From: Cyathus striatus
Taxonomy: Eukaryota; Basidiomycota; Agaricomycetes; Agaricales; Nidulariaceae
Direction: 5' to 3'
NCBI GenBank assembly: GCA_025738555.1
Contig: JAOVFP010000011.1
Location: forward strand, 1,488,001-1,552,000
DNA length: 64,000 bases
Shown: positions 1-11,899 of the stretch, one piece after another
Position numbering within the stretch: position 1 is the first letter of the stretch
Layout of the letters: each line of letters opens with the position of its first letter
The notes under the pieces: model-generated
The model's input: the letters and a program-made list of their open reading frames with translations, nothing else
The model's database searches: none
What the model was told of the DNA's origin: nothing
Translations under genes and position numbers: made by a program

Positions 1-404
1 AAAGAGGATAGAAGGATTTAGCCAGCTATATTGGATGATAGCTAAACTAAGATCAAGCTGAAGAAGCTTGATCAGAATACATGTGCTATTTATACAAAGA
101 AGCATGGTCTGTGTGAGTAAAGGTATGTAGCTATAAATAAGTCCATGACTTGCCATGACTTGGCAGAGGTCTATAAATAGAATGTGCAGTAATGCGCAGC
201 AGTATCAGTAAGCAAGTCTGAGGAGATAAGAGAAGTCCATGCCCGTAGTATGACAAACCAGTGGGGCGGGGTCGGGGATGATGAGTAAGTACATAGTTAT
301 AAATAGAGAGGGATGAGTAAGTAAAAAGATATAAATAGAATGATCATGTGAAAAAGAGGTACTCTGGCTGGGTTGAAATGAATAAAGTTTAACAAAATAA
401 GTGA
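1..404. repeat. LTR-like non-coding sequence
   Basis: No credible gene is visible. The stretch is AT-rich with several TATAAATA-like tracts and a segment with GTGCAGTAATGCGCAGCAG that resembles part of the Gypsy LTR at 15,630-16,112 (TGTGCATTACTGCGGCACAG), and an AGCTGAAG...AAGCTTG block also recalls that LTR. The similarity is patchy, so it is probably a diverged LTR of a related retrotransposon and not the second LTR of the same copy. The two ORFs of 60-92 codons here look like chance. The 8 bases just after it (405-412) are the left target duplication of element A. Confidence 0.35.
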
Positions 405-412
405 ATATTAAG

Positions 413-1913
413 CAGTAATTTACACTCCCCCAAGAGGTCTGTACAGATCCATACAGACCCGTACAGACCTGTATAGATACCATACAGAATTTATATAGTA
501 GCTATTATTATTATTAGAGGTGATTATTCTATATGGATTCCATACATATTCTGCATGGATTCTGTGTGGATTTATGCATTGCTGCCTTGTCACACATGTC
601 AAGTGTAACCCTAGGTGAAAAGTGTCACACTATACAAAATCCATGATACACTCAACATATAGTATCAATCTCAATGCATAGTATCACACTTAATGCATAG
701 TGTTATACTTAATGTATAGTGTCACACTCAATACTTAGTGTCATGCTTAATGTATAGTGTTATGTTTAATGTATAGTGTGACACTTAATGCATAGTGTGA
801 CACTTAATGCATAGTGTGACACTTAATGCATAGTGTGACACTTAATGCATAGTGTGACACTTAATGCATAGTGTGACACTTAATGCATAGTGTGACACTT
901 AATGCATAGTGTGACACTTAATGCATAGTGTGACACTTAATGCATAGTGTGACACTTAATGCATAGTGTGACACTTAATGCATAGTGTGACACTTAATGC
1001 ATAGTGTGACACTTAATGCATAGTGTCACACTTAATGCATAGTGTGACACTTAATGCATAGTGTGACACTTAATGCATAGTGTGACACTTAATGCATAGT
1101 GTCACACTTAATGCATAGTGTCATGTTTAATGTATAGTGTCACACTCAACACTTCATGTCACACTCAATGCTTAGTGTCACACTCAACACTTAGTGTCAC
1201 GCTTAGTCACACTCAACACCTAGTGTCACGCTTAATGCATAGTGTCACGCTTAATGCATAGTGTCACATTTAATGTTTAGTGTCACACTCAATGCTTAGT
1301 GCCACACTCAACGCTTAGTGTCACACTCATGCTTAGTTACACTCAACACCTAGTGTCATGCTTAATGCATAGTGTCACACTCAACATCTAGTATCACACT
1401 CAATACCTAGTGTCACATTTAACGTATAGTGTCACATTTAACGTATAGTGTCACACTCAACACCTAGTATCACACTCAACACCTAGTGTCACGCTTATAG
1501 TATCACATTTAATGTATAGTGTCACACTCAACACCTAGTATCACACTCAATACCTAGTGTCACGCTTATAGTGTCACATTTAACATATAGTGTCACACTC
1601 AACACCTAGTATCACACTCAACACCTAGTGTCATGCTTAATGCAGAGTGTCACATGCAAGGAAATAAGTATAATAAAATTCTGTACAGATTCTGTACAGA
1701 ATCTGTACAGAATTTTCAGGTCTGTAATGCAGAATTCTGAGGAATTCTGCATAATCCGTATGGAATTTTTGGAATCTGTGCAGAATCTGTACAGACCCAA
1801 AAAAACCCCTGCCAAAATGAAAAAAATCTGTGCAGATTCTGCACAGATTCCGAAAATTCCGTACAGATTCTGCACAGATCCGTACAGAACACATGGCTAA
1901 GTGTAAAGAGCTC
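413..1913. mobile_element. Element A: 1.5-kb non-autonomous TIR element with internal minisatellite
   Basis: The element is bounded by an exact 8-bp direct repeat ATATTAAG at 405-412 and 1,914-1,921. Its left end is CAGTAATTTACACTCCCCC and the reverse complement of its right end is GAGCTCTTTACACTTAGCC, giving short imperfect inverted termini. Inside each end are subterminal arrays built from TACAGA/TCTGTA motifs (about 430-580 and 1,680-1,895). About 1 kb of the core is a tandem 19-bp minisatellite. It has no plausible protein. Terminal form, duplication length and subterminal arrays match elements B and C, so it is probably a non-autonomous relative mobilised by a KDZ-type transposase; that last step is inference. 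Confidence 0.85.
625..1655. repeat. 19-bp minisatellite of element A
   Basis: Tandem units of the form ATAGTGTGACACTTAATGC run almost perfectly from about 770 to 1,110, with more diverged units (AGTGTCACACTCAACACCT type) on both sides. Each unit carries the partly palindromic core GTGTGACAC or GTGTCACAC. The ORFs crossing it are repeat translations. The same 19-bp period and core recur in element C at about 9,050-9,800. Confidence 0.93.
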
Positions 1914-1921
1914 ATATTAAG

Positions 1922-3283
1922 GTGAAATAAGTCATTTTAAAGCAAGGGTTGTCCTTACTTACATTAAAATGTCCTAATTTTACTAATCAAGCAGATGAGG
2001 ATTTTCCTGATGCAGTTCCATGGTATTGCATTTCTGGTAAGTTTGAGGATTGGTTTGATCCTCTTGCTGTAACATGGGATAAATTGTTGATAGAAGTTGC
2101 AGAATCTGGCAAAGGATTGTACTTCTTTGATCTTTGTAGGAGCAGGCCAGTCAGAAATTCTAGAAAGTTTCTTGGGATCCATTGCAATTTCATTCGGTCT
2201 AATGATCATTCCCAGGTAGTCAACTTCAGTTACTCCAAACGAACATTTTTCTGGTTTTGCAAAGAGGCCATTATCGCAGAGTATTCAAAGGATTTCTCAT
2301 GTTATTTTTTGGTGAAGTTTGAGGTCATTTTTGGTGAAGATGAGTATATCATCTAGGTATACTTGAACGAGTCCTTGTGCAATATAATCTTCAAGCAAAT
2401 AATTAATCATTTGCATGAATGTTGCCAGTGAGTTGCATAGTCCAAAGAACATAACAGTTGGTCTAAAAATCCCTCTTTTGGTAACAAAGGCAGCTTTTGA
2501 CCTATCTTCCAGAACAATTTGTACTTTATTATAGGCCCCTCAAAGATCCATTTTCATGAACAAGTCAGCTCCTTTAAGGTCTTCTATCAATTGTTTGATA
2601 TGAGGTAAAGGGTAACAATCCTTGATGGTCCAGTTGTTGAGGTAATGATAGTCCTAGCATGGTCTCATGTCTTCCATGTCTTTTTTCCCTACAAAGAAGA
2701 ATCCCGCAGTGTTTTCGGCATCTGTAGAGTCAGGTTGTACTTCTTCAATATATCCTTTTCAAAGATTTTCATCAATGAATTCATTCATTGATTTTTCTTC
2801 TCTTATACTGAGTGGATATATTCTGCTTTTTCATGGGAGGAAATCTTCCTTCATACAAATGTGATGATCCCATGGTTGTGAAGGTGGGAATTCTTCTGAA
2901 GTGTCCTTGTTGAATATATCTTTATAATCCCACAGATGTTTTGGTACCATCTGTTCAAAGGTTTTTTTGACCTTTTCGGGTTCATAAGACAGCTGTTGCA
3001 AGATTGTCTGTTTGACTCTGATTGGGATTCCATGTTCTTTAAACAAGGTTTCTGTTAAATTATAAGACATGCCTAGTCTGTGTTCTGTGAGGAGAGGGTC
3101 TTCAATTTCTGTCAAAAAGGATCATAGGTGAATACTTTCTATTGACATTTCTTCAATGTCCTCATCTTCTGCATCATTTATATGCATCCAATAGATTTCA
3201 ATTGGGTTCCAGTTGTCCTGTAATAGTAAATCTGGTACTTCTATCAACTTCTCATTGGGGATTCTTGTATCCTCAAGAGAATA
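1922..3283 (-). pseudogene. Gypsy reverse transcriptase segment, decayed
   Basis: Minus-strand translation gives a reverse transcriptase: a linker before the catalytic domain (3,283-2,831), the fingers/palm region with DLxGAYN near 2,535, the catalytic YLDDIL near 2,350, and the thumb/connection (SDWPAPTKIKEVQSFARFCN) ending near 1,970. The enzyme would copy retrotransposon RNA into DNA. Two stops interrupt the palm, a TAG near 2,655 and a TGA near 2,543; both fit C-to-T changes of CAG and CGA. The coding sense fades before element A. The upstream half of the polyprotein lies beyond element B at 13,573 and higher. Confidence 0.85.
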
Positions 3284-3499
3284 CCTGTAATCAGTACTTT
3301 ATGCTCCCCCCCCCAGTCTGTCTGGAGTCCAGACAGACTCAATATAGTCCAGATAGTCTGGGTGGAGTTCGGATGGAGTCCTGATGGAATAGATATTGTC
3401 CTGATGACATCCTGCTGGAATATAAGAAGTCCTGATGGAGTCCTGGTGGAGTCCTGATGGACTTTGTATTTTTTAAAGTAAGTTCTGTTTAAGACTCCA

Positions 3500-3775
3500 G
3501 GTGTATTTTCCCACACCTATTGATAACATACTATCTCACTACTACATCTTTGCTACTACTACTATTCTTTACTACATTTTCCCACACCCTTCAGTACATG
3601 CTACCACTACTACACTTTACTACATTTTCCCACACCCTTCAGTACTGATAGCATACTATCTCCCTACCACATCTTCCTATGCCTCTTCTACAATATTTTC
3701 CCACACCTATTATTCTCCTACTAGATATCTCTGTACTACATTTGTACCACATTTTCTGACACATCTTCTACCATA
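3500..3775. repeat. Imperfect tandem repeat with TTTTCCCACACC core
   Basis: Inside element B, downstream of the KDZ gene on its strand, the phrase TACATTTTCCCACACC recurs about every 60-90 bp together with AGCATACTATCTC and CTACTACA motifs. The 123-codon plus-strand ORF that runs through it is low-complexity and looks like a repeat translation. Confidence 0.7.
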
Positions 3776-3785
3776 TTTCTTCCAA

Positions 3786-6346
3786 TGCTTCTACAACAGA
3801 CCATCATCATGTTCAAAATCTTCACTAATAATACTAAAGTTTTGGCTGTTCTATCATTTTATTACTTGTTGAGTATTGTTACGATTGTCGATATTCTGAA
3901 GAATATAATCATACAAGTCAAAAGTCACATGACTTAACTGATCCGAAGAACAAGTTAAATCAGTTTCGAAGTAGTTCTCATTACAAGACAAGAAACTTAA
4001 GTTGAGTAAGAATCAAGTAGTATTCTTTAAGCTGAAGCTTGGTCTTTACAGGCCAAGTTCCTACTGTTTAAATACAAGCTAGTTCATACTAATAATAAAT
4101 AAAGTATGAGTCAAAGAAAGTATGTAAAAGACTACACATTAATAAGGCGCAGTAAAGAAGTGTGAAAATAAACTAAGTATAATACAATGACTCGAAGAAA
4201 GTCATAAAGAAGTAAAAGTATGAGAAAAGTGAGTATAAATAATAATGACTCACATGTAGTCATTATGAGTCAAGAGTATAAATAAAGTTACATAAAAGTA
4301 AAGATATTTGGCATCAATGGTTGTGCCAAACATGTCAAAGTAAACTAATTGTAAACAGAAGAAAAGAAAGAGAAATCGTAACAAGTATGATAAAAGATCA
4401 TAGAATGTATGAACCAATTAAAGTTGCTTGGAGTCATACATTTCATAATAGATTCAAACCCACCAAGCCATGAATTTAGTTGTTCACAGGCTTGTGTATT
4501 GAATGCTCATTTGTGATATCTTTCACCATTTCTGTCTTGTGCAATATAAACAAGGTTTGGTGCAGAACCATCTTGTGGTGCTGGATTACACCACTTTCTA
4601 CAAAGATAATCATCTGAGCAGTGATTTGTATAGTGGTAGCCATCTACTACAAAGCAGCTACTTTTAAACCAATCTACCCAACTTCCATTTGCAACTGCTG
4701 TTCGAAGAAGTTTACATGCCTTATCAATACATATATAATCTGGTCTTAATTCTTCATCAGGAAAAACATCTTCTAAGAACTTAAGTATATTGGTTGTTGA
4801 CTCAGACTTCACAAACTTTGTCCATGCAATTACAGCACCACATGGAGCACATATTGTTTCTACACAATAATAGCAAGAGGCACTAAAATAATGAGATTTC
4901 TTTGGAATATTGGTATCTGACTCATCATGAGGCTGCTGAACATGTCTTCCTCGGTTTTTATTCCAAGGTGGATTTTCAGCTGGTTTGTGAAGCATTCTTC
5001 ATGCACCATTTAAATAATCTGAACTATGTTCTAAATTATATTTATGCCACATTTCCTGATGCTCATTGCAAGCTTGTGTATTATCTATCTTTTGATTTTG
5101 ACAGTCATGAACACAGCATCTTGCTCCAAATTCTTGGTTGTGAACATCACAAAATACACCTCCTCTATGGTTTACAAGAGTATTGGAACAATTGTCATAT
5201 GCACAGTGCTTAAAATATGTATTAGTATAATATTGTTTAGTTTTAGTTGTGTATTACCTGTGGTCCCATAACAATCCCATTAATTACTACCATTTTAACT
5301 GTTGCACTCTCATTTGGTAGTGAGTCTTGAGTTTCTCTATAAGGCTGTGTACACTCTAAGCAGCTGTGATTATGTGATGCACATATTTTTCCATTTTCAC
5401 CCAACCTTGCAAATGCTTCTTCTGTTAATGCAGTAATTGAAAGTCCATCAAGACTAATAAAATTAACACCAGATCCTGCAGAAACCATGCATATTGATTC
5501 ATGTATAAAAGCCTCCCAGACTTGTCTTTGGCTTATTTCCTTTCCATTTCCAAAACTATTGTTCCAATATTCCATATATGCTGCAGCAGATGCATGAAAG
5601 CTATATATACCATTCAGAACACCTTTAGAAAATGCCCTATCTACCCATAGTTTTTTTCCTACTTTCAGATATTTAGCAGAGTTTAAATGAACCATATAAT
5701 ATCCCTGTTTTTCATCATAGGCACATTCATGTTCTGCAGAATATAATGTTTTACATTTTTCACAAGTACCAGATACTACATAAGCATGTTCAAATATTTT
5801 TGAGCCTTTAATTAATGTTGATTTAGGTACACCTCTAACTTTGGTATGCACATGTAGTGCTCATCCTTTACAGCTCCGTGTCTCACACTCTGCAGCTATA
5901 GGACATATTATATGAACAGGATCAATACTAGCATGAGATACAGGTTTCAGTTGACCTTCAAAAACTTTTCTCTCCTGATTGAAAGGATACAACTTCAGAA
6001 GTCTTGCCATTTCATCTAATTTAGTACCTAACAAAATAGATCTGCCTGTTTGAGTTGTGTGTTCATTAATTTCATAATCTTCAAAGAGATCATCTGAGTC
6101 CATGCCAATTTTTTCCTGAATAGCTCTAGCCAGTAATCTAATCCATGCAGTTGCATCAACATTTTTTTCTCCTGTTAACTTTGCATTCTGCTGTCTTGCA
6201 TGAAGACTCAACAAATCAACATTATCAATCATAGAGAACAATATAACCAATGTGGCAGAGAGTGATGTTGGAACCAAAATTTGACAGAATAAATTTACTG
6301 AACACATCAAATGTGATGTTAGGAAATGATTGTTCTCCTGCTGCAA
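3786..6346 (-). pseudogene. KDZ-type transposon protein with CxC5 and CxC6 cysteine clusters, broken
   Basis: Minus-strand reading gives, in order: a helical N-terminal part (6,346-5,950), a CxC5-type cluster (ICPIAAECETRSC, about 5,910-5,870; further cysteines CEKCKTLYSAEHEC near 5,745), a CxC6-type cluster (ICASHNHSCLECTQPY near 5,350), an HCAYDNC...CxxH segment (about 5,190-5,040), and the C-terminal KDZ-like part with DYICIDKACK and CFVVDGYHYTNHC (4,770-4,610), then AFNTQACEQLNSWLGGFES (4,506-4,450). These clusters are known from KDZ transposases of basidiomycetes. Stops break it: TGA at 5,861-5,863 and 4,507-4,509, both at places where relatives as I recall them have arginine (CGA to TGA). 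A solo LTR splits the last exon. Confidence 0.8.
3877..4383 (-). mobile_element. Solo Gypsy LTR inside the KDZ gene
   Basis: A 507-bp block starts TGTTACGATT and ends AAATCGTAACA, with a 5-bp duplication AGTAT at 872-876 and 384-388 of the respective kilobases (3,872-3,876 and 4,384-4,388). It aligns along its length with the LTR at 15,630-16,112 (shared AAGCTGAAGCTTG, CCTACTGTTTAAATACAA, CATACTAATAATA). No internal retroelement sequence remains, so it is a solo LTR left by LTR-LTR recombination. It interrupts the C-terminal KDZ coding sequence. Confidence 0.92.
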
Positions 6347-6555
6347 GTACTGGTTGAATAAAAATAAATAGAACTAGTATTGCACTTGGGAGCCATTGAA
6401 ATAGCCAAATTATTAATAACCAGAATAAAATATGTTGAGTGATTTCTGGCATGAATATAGCCCATATACAGGTTAAGCACCACAGATATGTCTCAAAGGT
6501 TACCATCCAACTGAAAAATCATATTGTAAACTATTACAATTTGTGTTCAATATAC

Positions 6556-8388
6556 TTACTTGCACTTCTTTGAACTTGATTTCTCTTTATCCTCATGAGC
6601 CTTCTCATCCTTACCTCCCTTCTCCTCCTTGCTCTTTCCCTTCCTTTTCTCCTTCTTCTCCTTAAGCCATCTTTTCAAATCCAAAAATGTGTAGTAATCT
6701 CTTTCAAAGCCCCAAAGGTCTAGATCAGTAGGACTATCCTCATCTTCAGCCAACCAAGACTGTATTGCTGGAAAATCTGCAATCTTATCAAAGTTTGAAT
6801 AGTTCTCATACCAGGCTGAAGATGAGACAAAGACTGTGACAATTTCTTTCTTTGTGGCCTTGGCAACTGGCCAAGTCCTGTTCTTGTCCATAGTATTGTG
6901 GTCAGAAACTGCCTTTATACAGGCAAGATACCTCTGGTATGCGACTCAAAGTCCAGGTGCAGTGCTCTCAAGAATGTCCCTAGGAATCACTTTGAACAAG
7001 AGAAGGGGTGTGAGAGCAAGCAACAGCACAAGAGCTAGTTGCAGAGCTTCCAGCTGACTTAGACTGAATGGAATATGTCTCAATATCAAGGGAGAGTGGT
7101 GCATTTGGCTGAAATCCAGACTATAAAGCAACACAATATAAGTAAATAGTACAAGAATAAAAGAATAAAATATATAGCTACACTCAGAATTGGCAAGATA
7201 AATTCACCATCTATCTTTAGCCAGTTGACTTCCTCATCATCCTTGACAGCAGATTCAAAGTTTCCGAGAATGTTCCAGGCTTTACTTTCATAAACATACA
7301 AACAGCAATTAGCAGCTAAAATGATATTAGTATATGAATAAAATATGAAAGAAAACATACTAAAGAAATGTTCAGCTCTGTCTTTGAGTTTCTTCAAGAC
7401 AGGCCCAATGGTTGCCATAAGATTATGCTTCAATGTAAATGAAGCGACTCCAGGTACCATAACAGTACTTGGATCTGCATTAGACATATACAACCATACT
7501 TGCCCCTTAACTGAACCAACAGTAGTGCTTTTGGCAGCACTGTGAAAGTCAGCAGCATTTGGGTGATTCCCAAGTGCATTTCCTCTAAGAATGCCACCTA
7601 CTTAGAGTTAGTACATATATATTTATACAAATTATAGGTTTACCTTCACTCCTTGAAGAACCTTTGGGACTAATATTGGTAATATCCACAGTGTCAACTG
7701 TACCTGGCTTACTGGTGGTATGAGGTGGACTAACTGGTGGACTATTCATAATAATATCTAGCTCTGCAAATATTGAGTCAGTATAAATACAAATATTACT
7801 GAAAATCCATACCTTTATCTTTACTAGTCCTGTCTTCTGTATGATTGCTGTTGGACTTGGAAGATATGATGCTGATATCACTCCCTTTCAAGATCTTAAA
7901 TACAGTAATACAGTTATAACATTACTGAATTTTTCTTACCTTTATTCTTACTGGTGTGATCTTCTGTATACTTTTTGTCAGACTTGAAAGATGTGATGCT
8001 AATATCACCTACCATCACTGTATTCTGATTCATTTCCATGACCTGCATTTGATCCATCAGTTGAACCTTCAGTATTTTCTGAAATATAACTTGTATTAGT
8101 AAATATATGTGTAAGCTATCAATTCAAACCTTTATTTTCACTTTCATTATTGGTATCATATCCATCTGATTCATGTTATTCTTCAACTGTAGAAGATATA
8201 AATGTTTAGATACACATCTTATACATATAAATGAAATTTTTTTTTTTTTTTCATGTCTGAATGGCGCTTACGAGTAACAGTGAAAACTGGAGCTGCCGGT
8301 TGAGGTACATCAGAAGATGGACCCCGCTTTGAAGGGGCAACATGAAGGCCACTTTCCTCCAGCACCCTTTCAGCACCAAGTATTATTA
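6556..8388 (-). pseudogene. Second ORF of element B, multi-exon, function unknown
   Basis: The last exon (6,891-6,556) reads MDKNRTWPVAKATKKEIVT, continues with a WLAEDEDSPTDLDLWGFERD acidic part, and ends in a Lys/Glu-rich tail. Upstream exons on the minus strand include GGILRGNALGNHPNAADFHS (about 7,603-7,365), KAWNILGNFESAVKDDEEVN (about 7,320-7,190) and acidic Ser/Asp-rich pieces at 8,185-7,810, two of which (ITSFKSDKKYTEDHTSKNK and IISSKSNSNHTEDRTSKDK) look like a duplicated exon. A TGA near 6,945 interrupts the frame before MDKN. Its position next to the KDZ gene suggests an accessory protein of the transposon. I know no biochemical role. Confidence 0.55.
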
Positions 8389-8563
8389 GTACTGATACAC
8401 TAGTAAATGTAAATGACATACCCTATTTTAATTTCTTTACATCTTGATTTCGAGATACCAGTACTGAGCGCGTCAAGAATGGAAACAGCAGGGAGGGGCT
8501 GAGTTCCCATGCCGCCTCCCATAATTTAATAAGGGATTTAAAACAAATAAACCTATAAAAAAC

Positions 8564-10184
8564 CAGTAATTTACACTCCCCCACCAGTTTACATGGACTC
8601 CACATAACCTCCTCTTTTTTTAGGTGGACTCCATATAAACTCTACATTAAGTCCACCTAAACTCCACATTGAGTCCATAATTTCCATATATACTCCATGT
8701 GGAGTCCATCTTATCTTCATGTAAACTCCACATGTACTCCACATTATCCTCCATGTAAAATTTATGTGGAGTCTATGTAGACATTATATAGATTTCACAT
8801 AACACTGCATGTATGGATTGATATTAGCTGTTACATTGCTTTGTTTTGCCATGTTTACATTTATATAACAGTTGTCACTACTAATTACAGGTGTAATATA
8901 ATCATAAATTATCGAATTTGTCACACAGTGTCACAGTTGTCACAGTTATCTTAGCACATTTAATTTTGTCTGTCATTGTCCCACTTTTGTAACAACATTA
9001 CTACTGCAGTTGTTATAGTGTTATAGTTGTCACACTTTTCATACAGTGTCATGCTCAATGTATGGTGTTACACTTGATGCATGGAGTCACACTTAACACA
9101 TGGTGTCATACTTAATGCACAGTGTCATGCTTAACACACAGAGTTTGCTTGATGCAGTGTCACATTTGCTTGATGCATGGTGTCACACTCAACACATGGT
9201 ATCACACTCAACACACAGTGTCATGCTTGACACATGGTGTCACACTCAACACACAGTGTCACACTCAACACACAGTGTCACACTCAACACACAGTGTCAC
9301 ACTCAACACACAGTGTCACACTCAACACACAGTGTCACACTCAACACACAGTGTCACATTCAACACACAGTGTCACACACAACACACAGTGTCACACTCA
9401 ACACACAGTGTCACACTCAACACACAGTGTCACATTCAACACACAGTGTCACACACAACACACAGTGTCACACTCAACACACAGTGTCACACGCTTGACA
9501 CAGTGTCACACTCAACACAGTGTCACACTTGACACACGGTATCACACGCAACACACAGTGTCACACTTGACACACCATGTCACACTCAACACACTGTGTC
9601 ACACTTGACACACCATGTCACACTCAACACACCATGTCACGCTTGACACACCATGTCACACTTGACACACAGTGTCACACACAGTGTCACACACAGTGTC
9701 ACACACAGTGTCACACACAGTGTCACACACAGTGTCACACACAGTGTCACACACAATGCATAGTGTCACACTCAATGTATAGTATTACATAATGTATAGT
9801 GTCACACTTGATGATAATGTGTGACAAGTGTGACAATTGCTACCCTGTTGCAACTATAGTGACTGTGACATATATAACACTATAATACTATGAGTTACAT
9901 AGTGTTACAGTTGTCACAATCATTACACATGGAGTCTATATGGAGTGTACCAGGATGTAATATGGAGAATCCATGTGGAGTTCTCCTAAACTCCGCGGAC
10001 TCCATGTGGAATTTAGTGATTTCATGTGGAGTCCACATGGAGTCCATGTAAAATCTGCCTACCTTATAATGTCAATAACACATCACTCCACATATCCTCC
10101 ATGTTGAGTCCACATAGGCTCCTGAAATTTTACAAGGGGTCCACATGGACTCCATGTAAACGTGTGGGGGACCGTAAAGTGCTC
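8564..10184. mobile_element. Element C: 1.6-kb non-autonomous TIR element with minisatellite
   Basis: An 8-bp duplication TAAAAAAC lies at 8,556-8,563 and 10,185-10,192. The left end is CAGTAATTTACACTCCCCC, and the reverse complement of the right end is GAGCACTTTACGGTCCCCC. Subterminal arrays are built from ACTCCATGTGGAGTCC-like palindromic words (about 8,580-8,790 and 9,920-10,175). The core is a minisatellite. R1 copy 3 (near 47,600) shows the uninterrupted site, which confirms the insertion ends. No protein is encoded. Confidence 0.9.
9050..9800. repeat. 19-bp and 12-bp minisatellite of element C
   Basis: Units CACACAGTGTCACACTCAA (19 bp) repeat nearly perfectly from about 9,240 to 9,480, with diverged units to either side. 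From about 9,670 to 9,755 the array switches to a 12-bp unit, ACACAGTGTCAC. The three overlapping ORFs of about 125-136 codons are repeat translations (HTQHTVS periodicity), not genes. Confidence 0.93.
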
Positions 10185-11149
10185 TAAAAAACATAAAAAC
10201 TCCGCCTCAGTATGGTTTAAAATAATTTAAACAAATACATACCACTTTCTTTCAATATAACAACATCGTTTTGCAGTTGCTAGCCCAACAGAGACCCCAC
10301 TATTCATTATGACAAAGCCTTAGAGTTGCAGACCAACCAAAAGAGTGCACAAAGTTGAAAGCAGAACCTAGACCCTAGAACCAGCCACAAGCTCGAGAAC
10401 TTGAGCAAAGCTATGCAGACAATGCATTAGCTAAGCATGGAATGATGCCAATAGACCACACACAACCCATGTGCAGATCATGAGAAGAGAAAGATAGCGG
10501 GGTGAGTATGTGACACAGCGATGGCATTTTGTTGCAATACTGACATGCCACATGCATTTGATGATATAAGCAATACCTGAAATGGTAATAGATCAACATG
10601 CTGCCCACACGGGCACCCATTGCGACATAGACACATGTGCACACATGCATGCAATTGGTTGCAGCAATGGCTGGGCTAGAGCCACAGAGAAACCTAGAAA
10701 TAAAATTAGTAATTAGTATAGACCCAATCCATAGTTAGATATGTCCATAAATGTATATAGATGAGTGATGGGGGAATGAAACAGCAGGAACTGCCAGGCA
10801 TTCTTCCCCCCACAGATAGGGCAGTACAGACAAGATACAGATGAGAATCAGACATATTTATGAGACATTTAGACATTGAGAAATACGTACAGAAGTTTCT
10901 TGTTTGAATTGATATCTGAATACTTTGAAATCTGAGTACCTTAACGCATACCAAAAATAGCCCGAGTTCATTTGATCTAAAAATAACTTGTTCTAAATTT
11001 GGAATAGAGTCAATTGCACCCCTCAAACTAACTGAACTTACACCACGGGATCAAGTATTATTATTATATTTGGAATTTCTATTCTAAGTACATAAGTATT
11101 ACTTAGAACTCGTTGAGTGACTCAACAGTACATAAATATTGTATAAATA

Positions 11150-11640
11150 TATGTAATACATATGCAGTAAGGTCAGGTACACCTTCTTCATCTGCAGCAG
11201 CATCCTCAGCTCTCCCCCTTTCCGAAGTTTTTCTAAAAAATATTAGCAAGACAGTGAAAGAAAGTTATGAAACCATACCGAGTTTTTTTGGCTTTCTTGG
11301 CTTTTACAACTTTTTTACTCTGTTTTTCCTGCACATTTTCACTCTCCTCATTATCTGTAATAGATTTGTTGGTCGTGGCCTGCTTCTTTGTTGGTGGTTG
11401 AGCTGTAAGATTGGCAGCAGAAGTACCATGCTTGTGAGACTTGCTACAAGTTTCATGTGTAGCAACTGACAGAGAAGCAGACTCTGTAGGAGTAATACTA
11501 GAAGCCTGAGTTGTAGCAGAGCAAGTGGAATGATGAGGAGCCATTGTGTGTAGAAGTGTTAAAATGCTTTGAGATAGCAAGATAGTGGTGGTGGTTGAAG
11601 GTTGAGAAGGAGGGGGGGGTTGATGCAAACCAAAATCTTA
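11150..11640 (-). pseudogene. 5' exons of the second ORF of element B
   Basis: A minus-strand exon opens at ATG 11,544 (MAPHHSTCSATTQASSITPT), or at 11,628 for a longer form, and runs through a Ser/Thr-rich then Lys-rich segment (KKVVKAKKAKKT) to a GTATGG donor near 11,275. The next exon (about 11,230-11,165) begins after TTTTTTAG and reads TSERGRAEDAAADEEGVPDL. The basic run could be a nuclear localisation signal. R1 copy 1 then interrupts, apparently in an intron, and the next exon (VLEESGLHVAPSKRGPSSDV) resumes below 8,370. This suggests one gene from 11,544 to 6,556, but the splicing is my reconstruction. Confidence 0.45.
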
Positions 11641-11899
11641 GAAGTCTGATGATGCACAGCAATTTCTCATGATCAAAAGATTAAAAATATACAGCCTTTT
11701 ATAGGCTACATTGAACATAACTAAATATATATTACATGTCATTGGCTATACAACATAACTATCTAACTATTTTAAGGAGACACAGCCTTTGATCTTCTTC
11801 AGCCTGTTGACAGCATGCATGAAGACAAAGGGAGAAGGGGGGGGAGAGACAGCATGATAGGGGGGAAAGGGGACAACAGATGACAGGGATGAGGGGGAC

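Larger units (their letters stand above)
8389..11131 (-). mobile_element. R1 repeat copy 1 (about 1.1 kb, interrupted by element C)
   Basis: On the minus strand this matches 28,230-29,347 and 45,341-47,777: shared landmarks are AACAAGTTATTT...AAATGAACTCGGGCTATTTT (near 10,985), GGGGGGAAGAATGCC (near 10,800), GCTAATGCA.TGTCTGCATAG (near 10,425), TACTGAGGCGGAGTTTTTATG (near 10,205) and a GGGAGGC.GC..GG.A.CTCAGCCCCTCCC block near 8,500. The outer ends carry GTACTG inverted to CAGTAC. No coding capacity is evident. It lies in what would be an intron of the second ORF of element B. Its target duplication is not clear to me. Confidence 0.8.

Noticed and set aside
9100..9792. Four overlapping ORFs of 71-136 codons
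   Set aside because: They translate the minisatellite of element C (HTQHTVS periodicity) and are open only because the unit has no stops.
770..9800. Possible CRISPR array
   Set aside because: The units are directly tandem without unique spacers, lie inside transposons, and the genome is eukaryotic.
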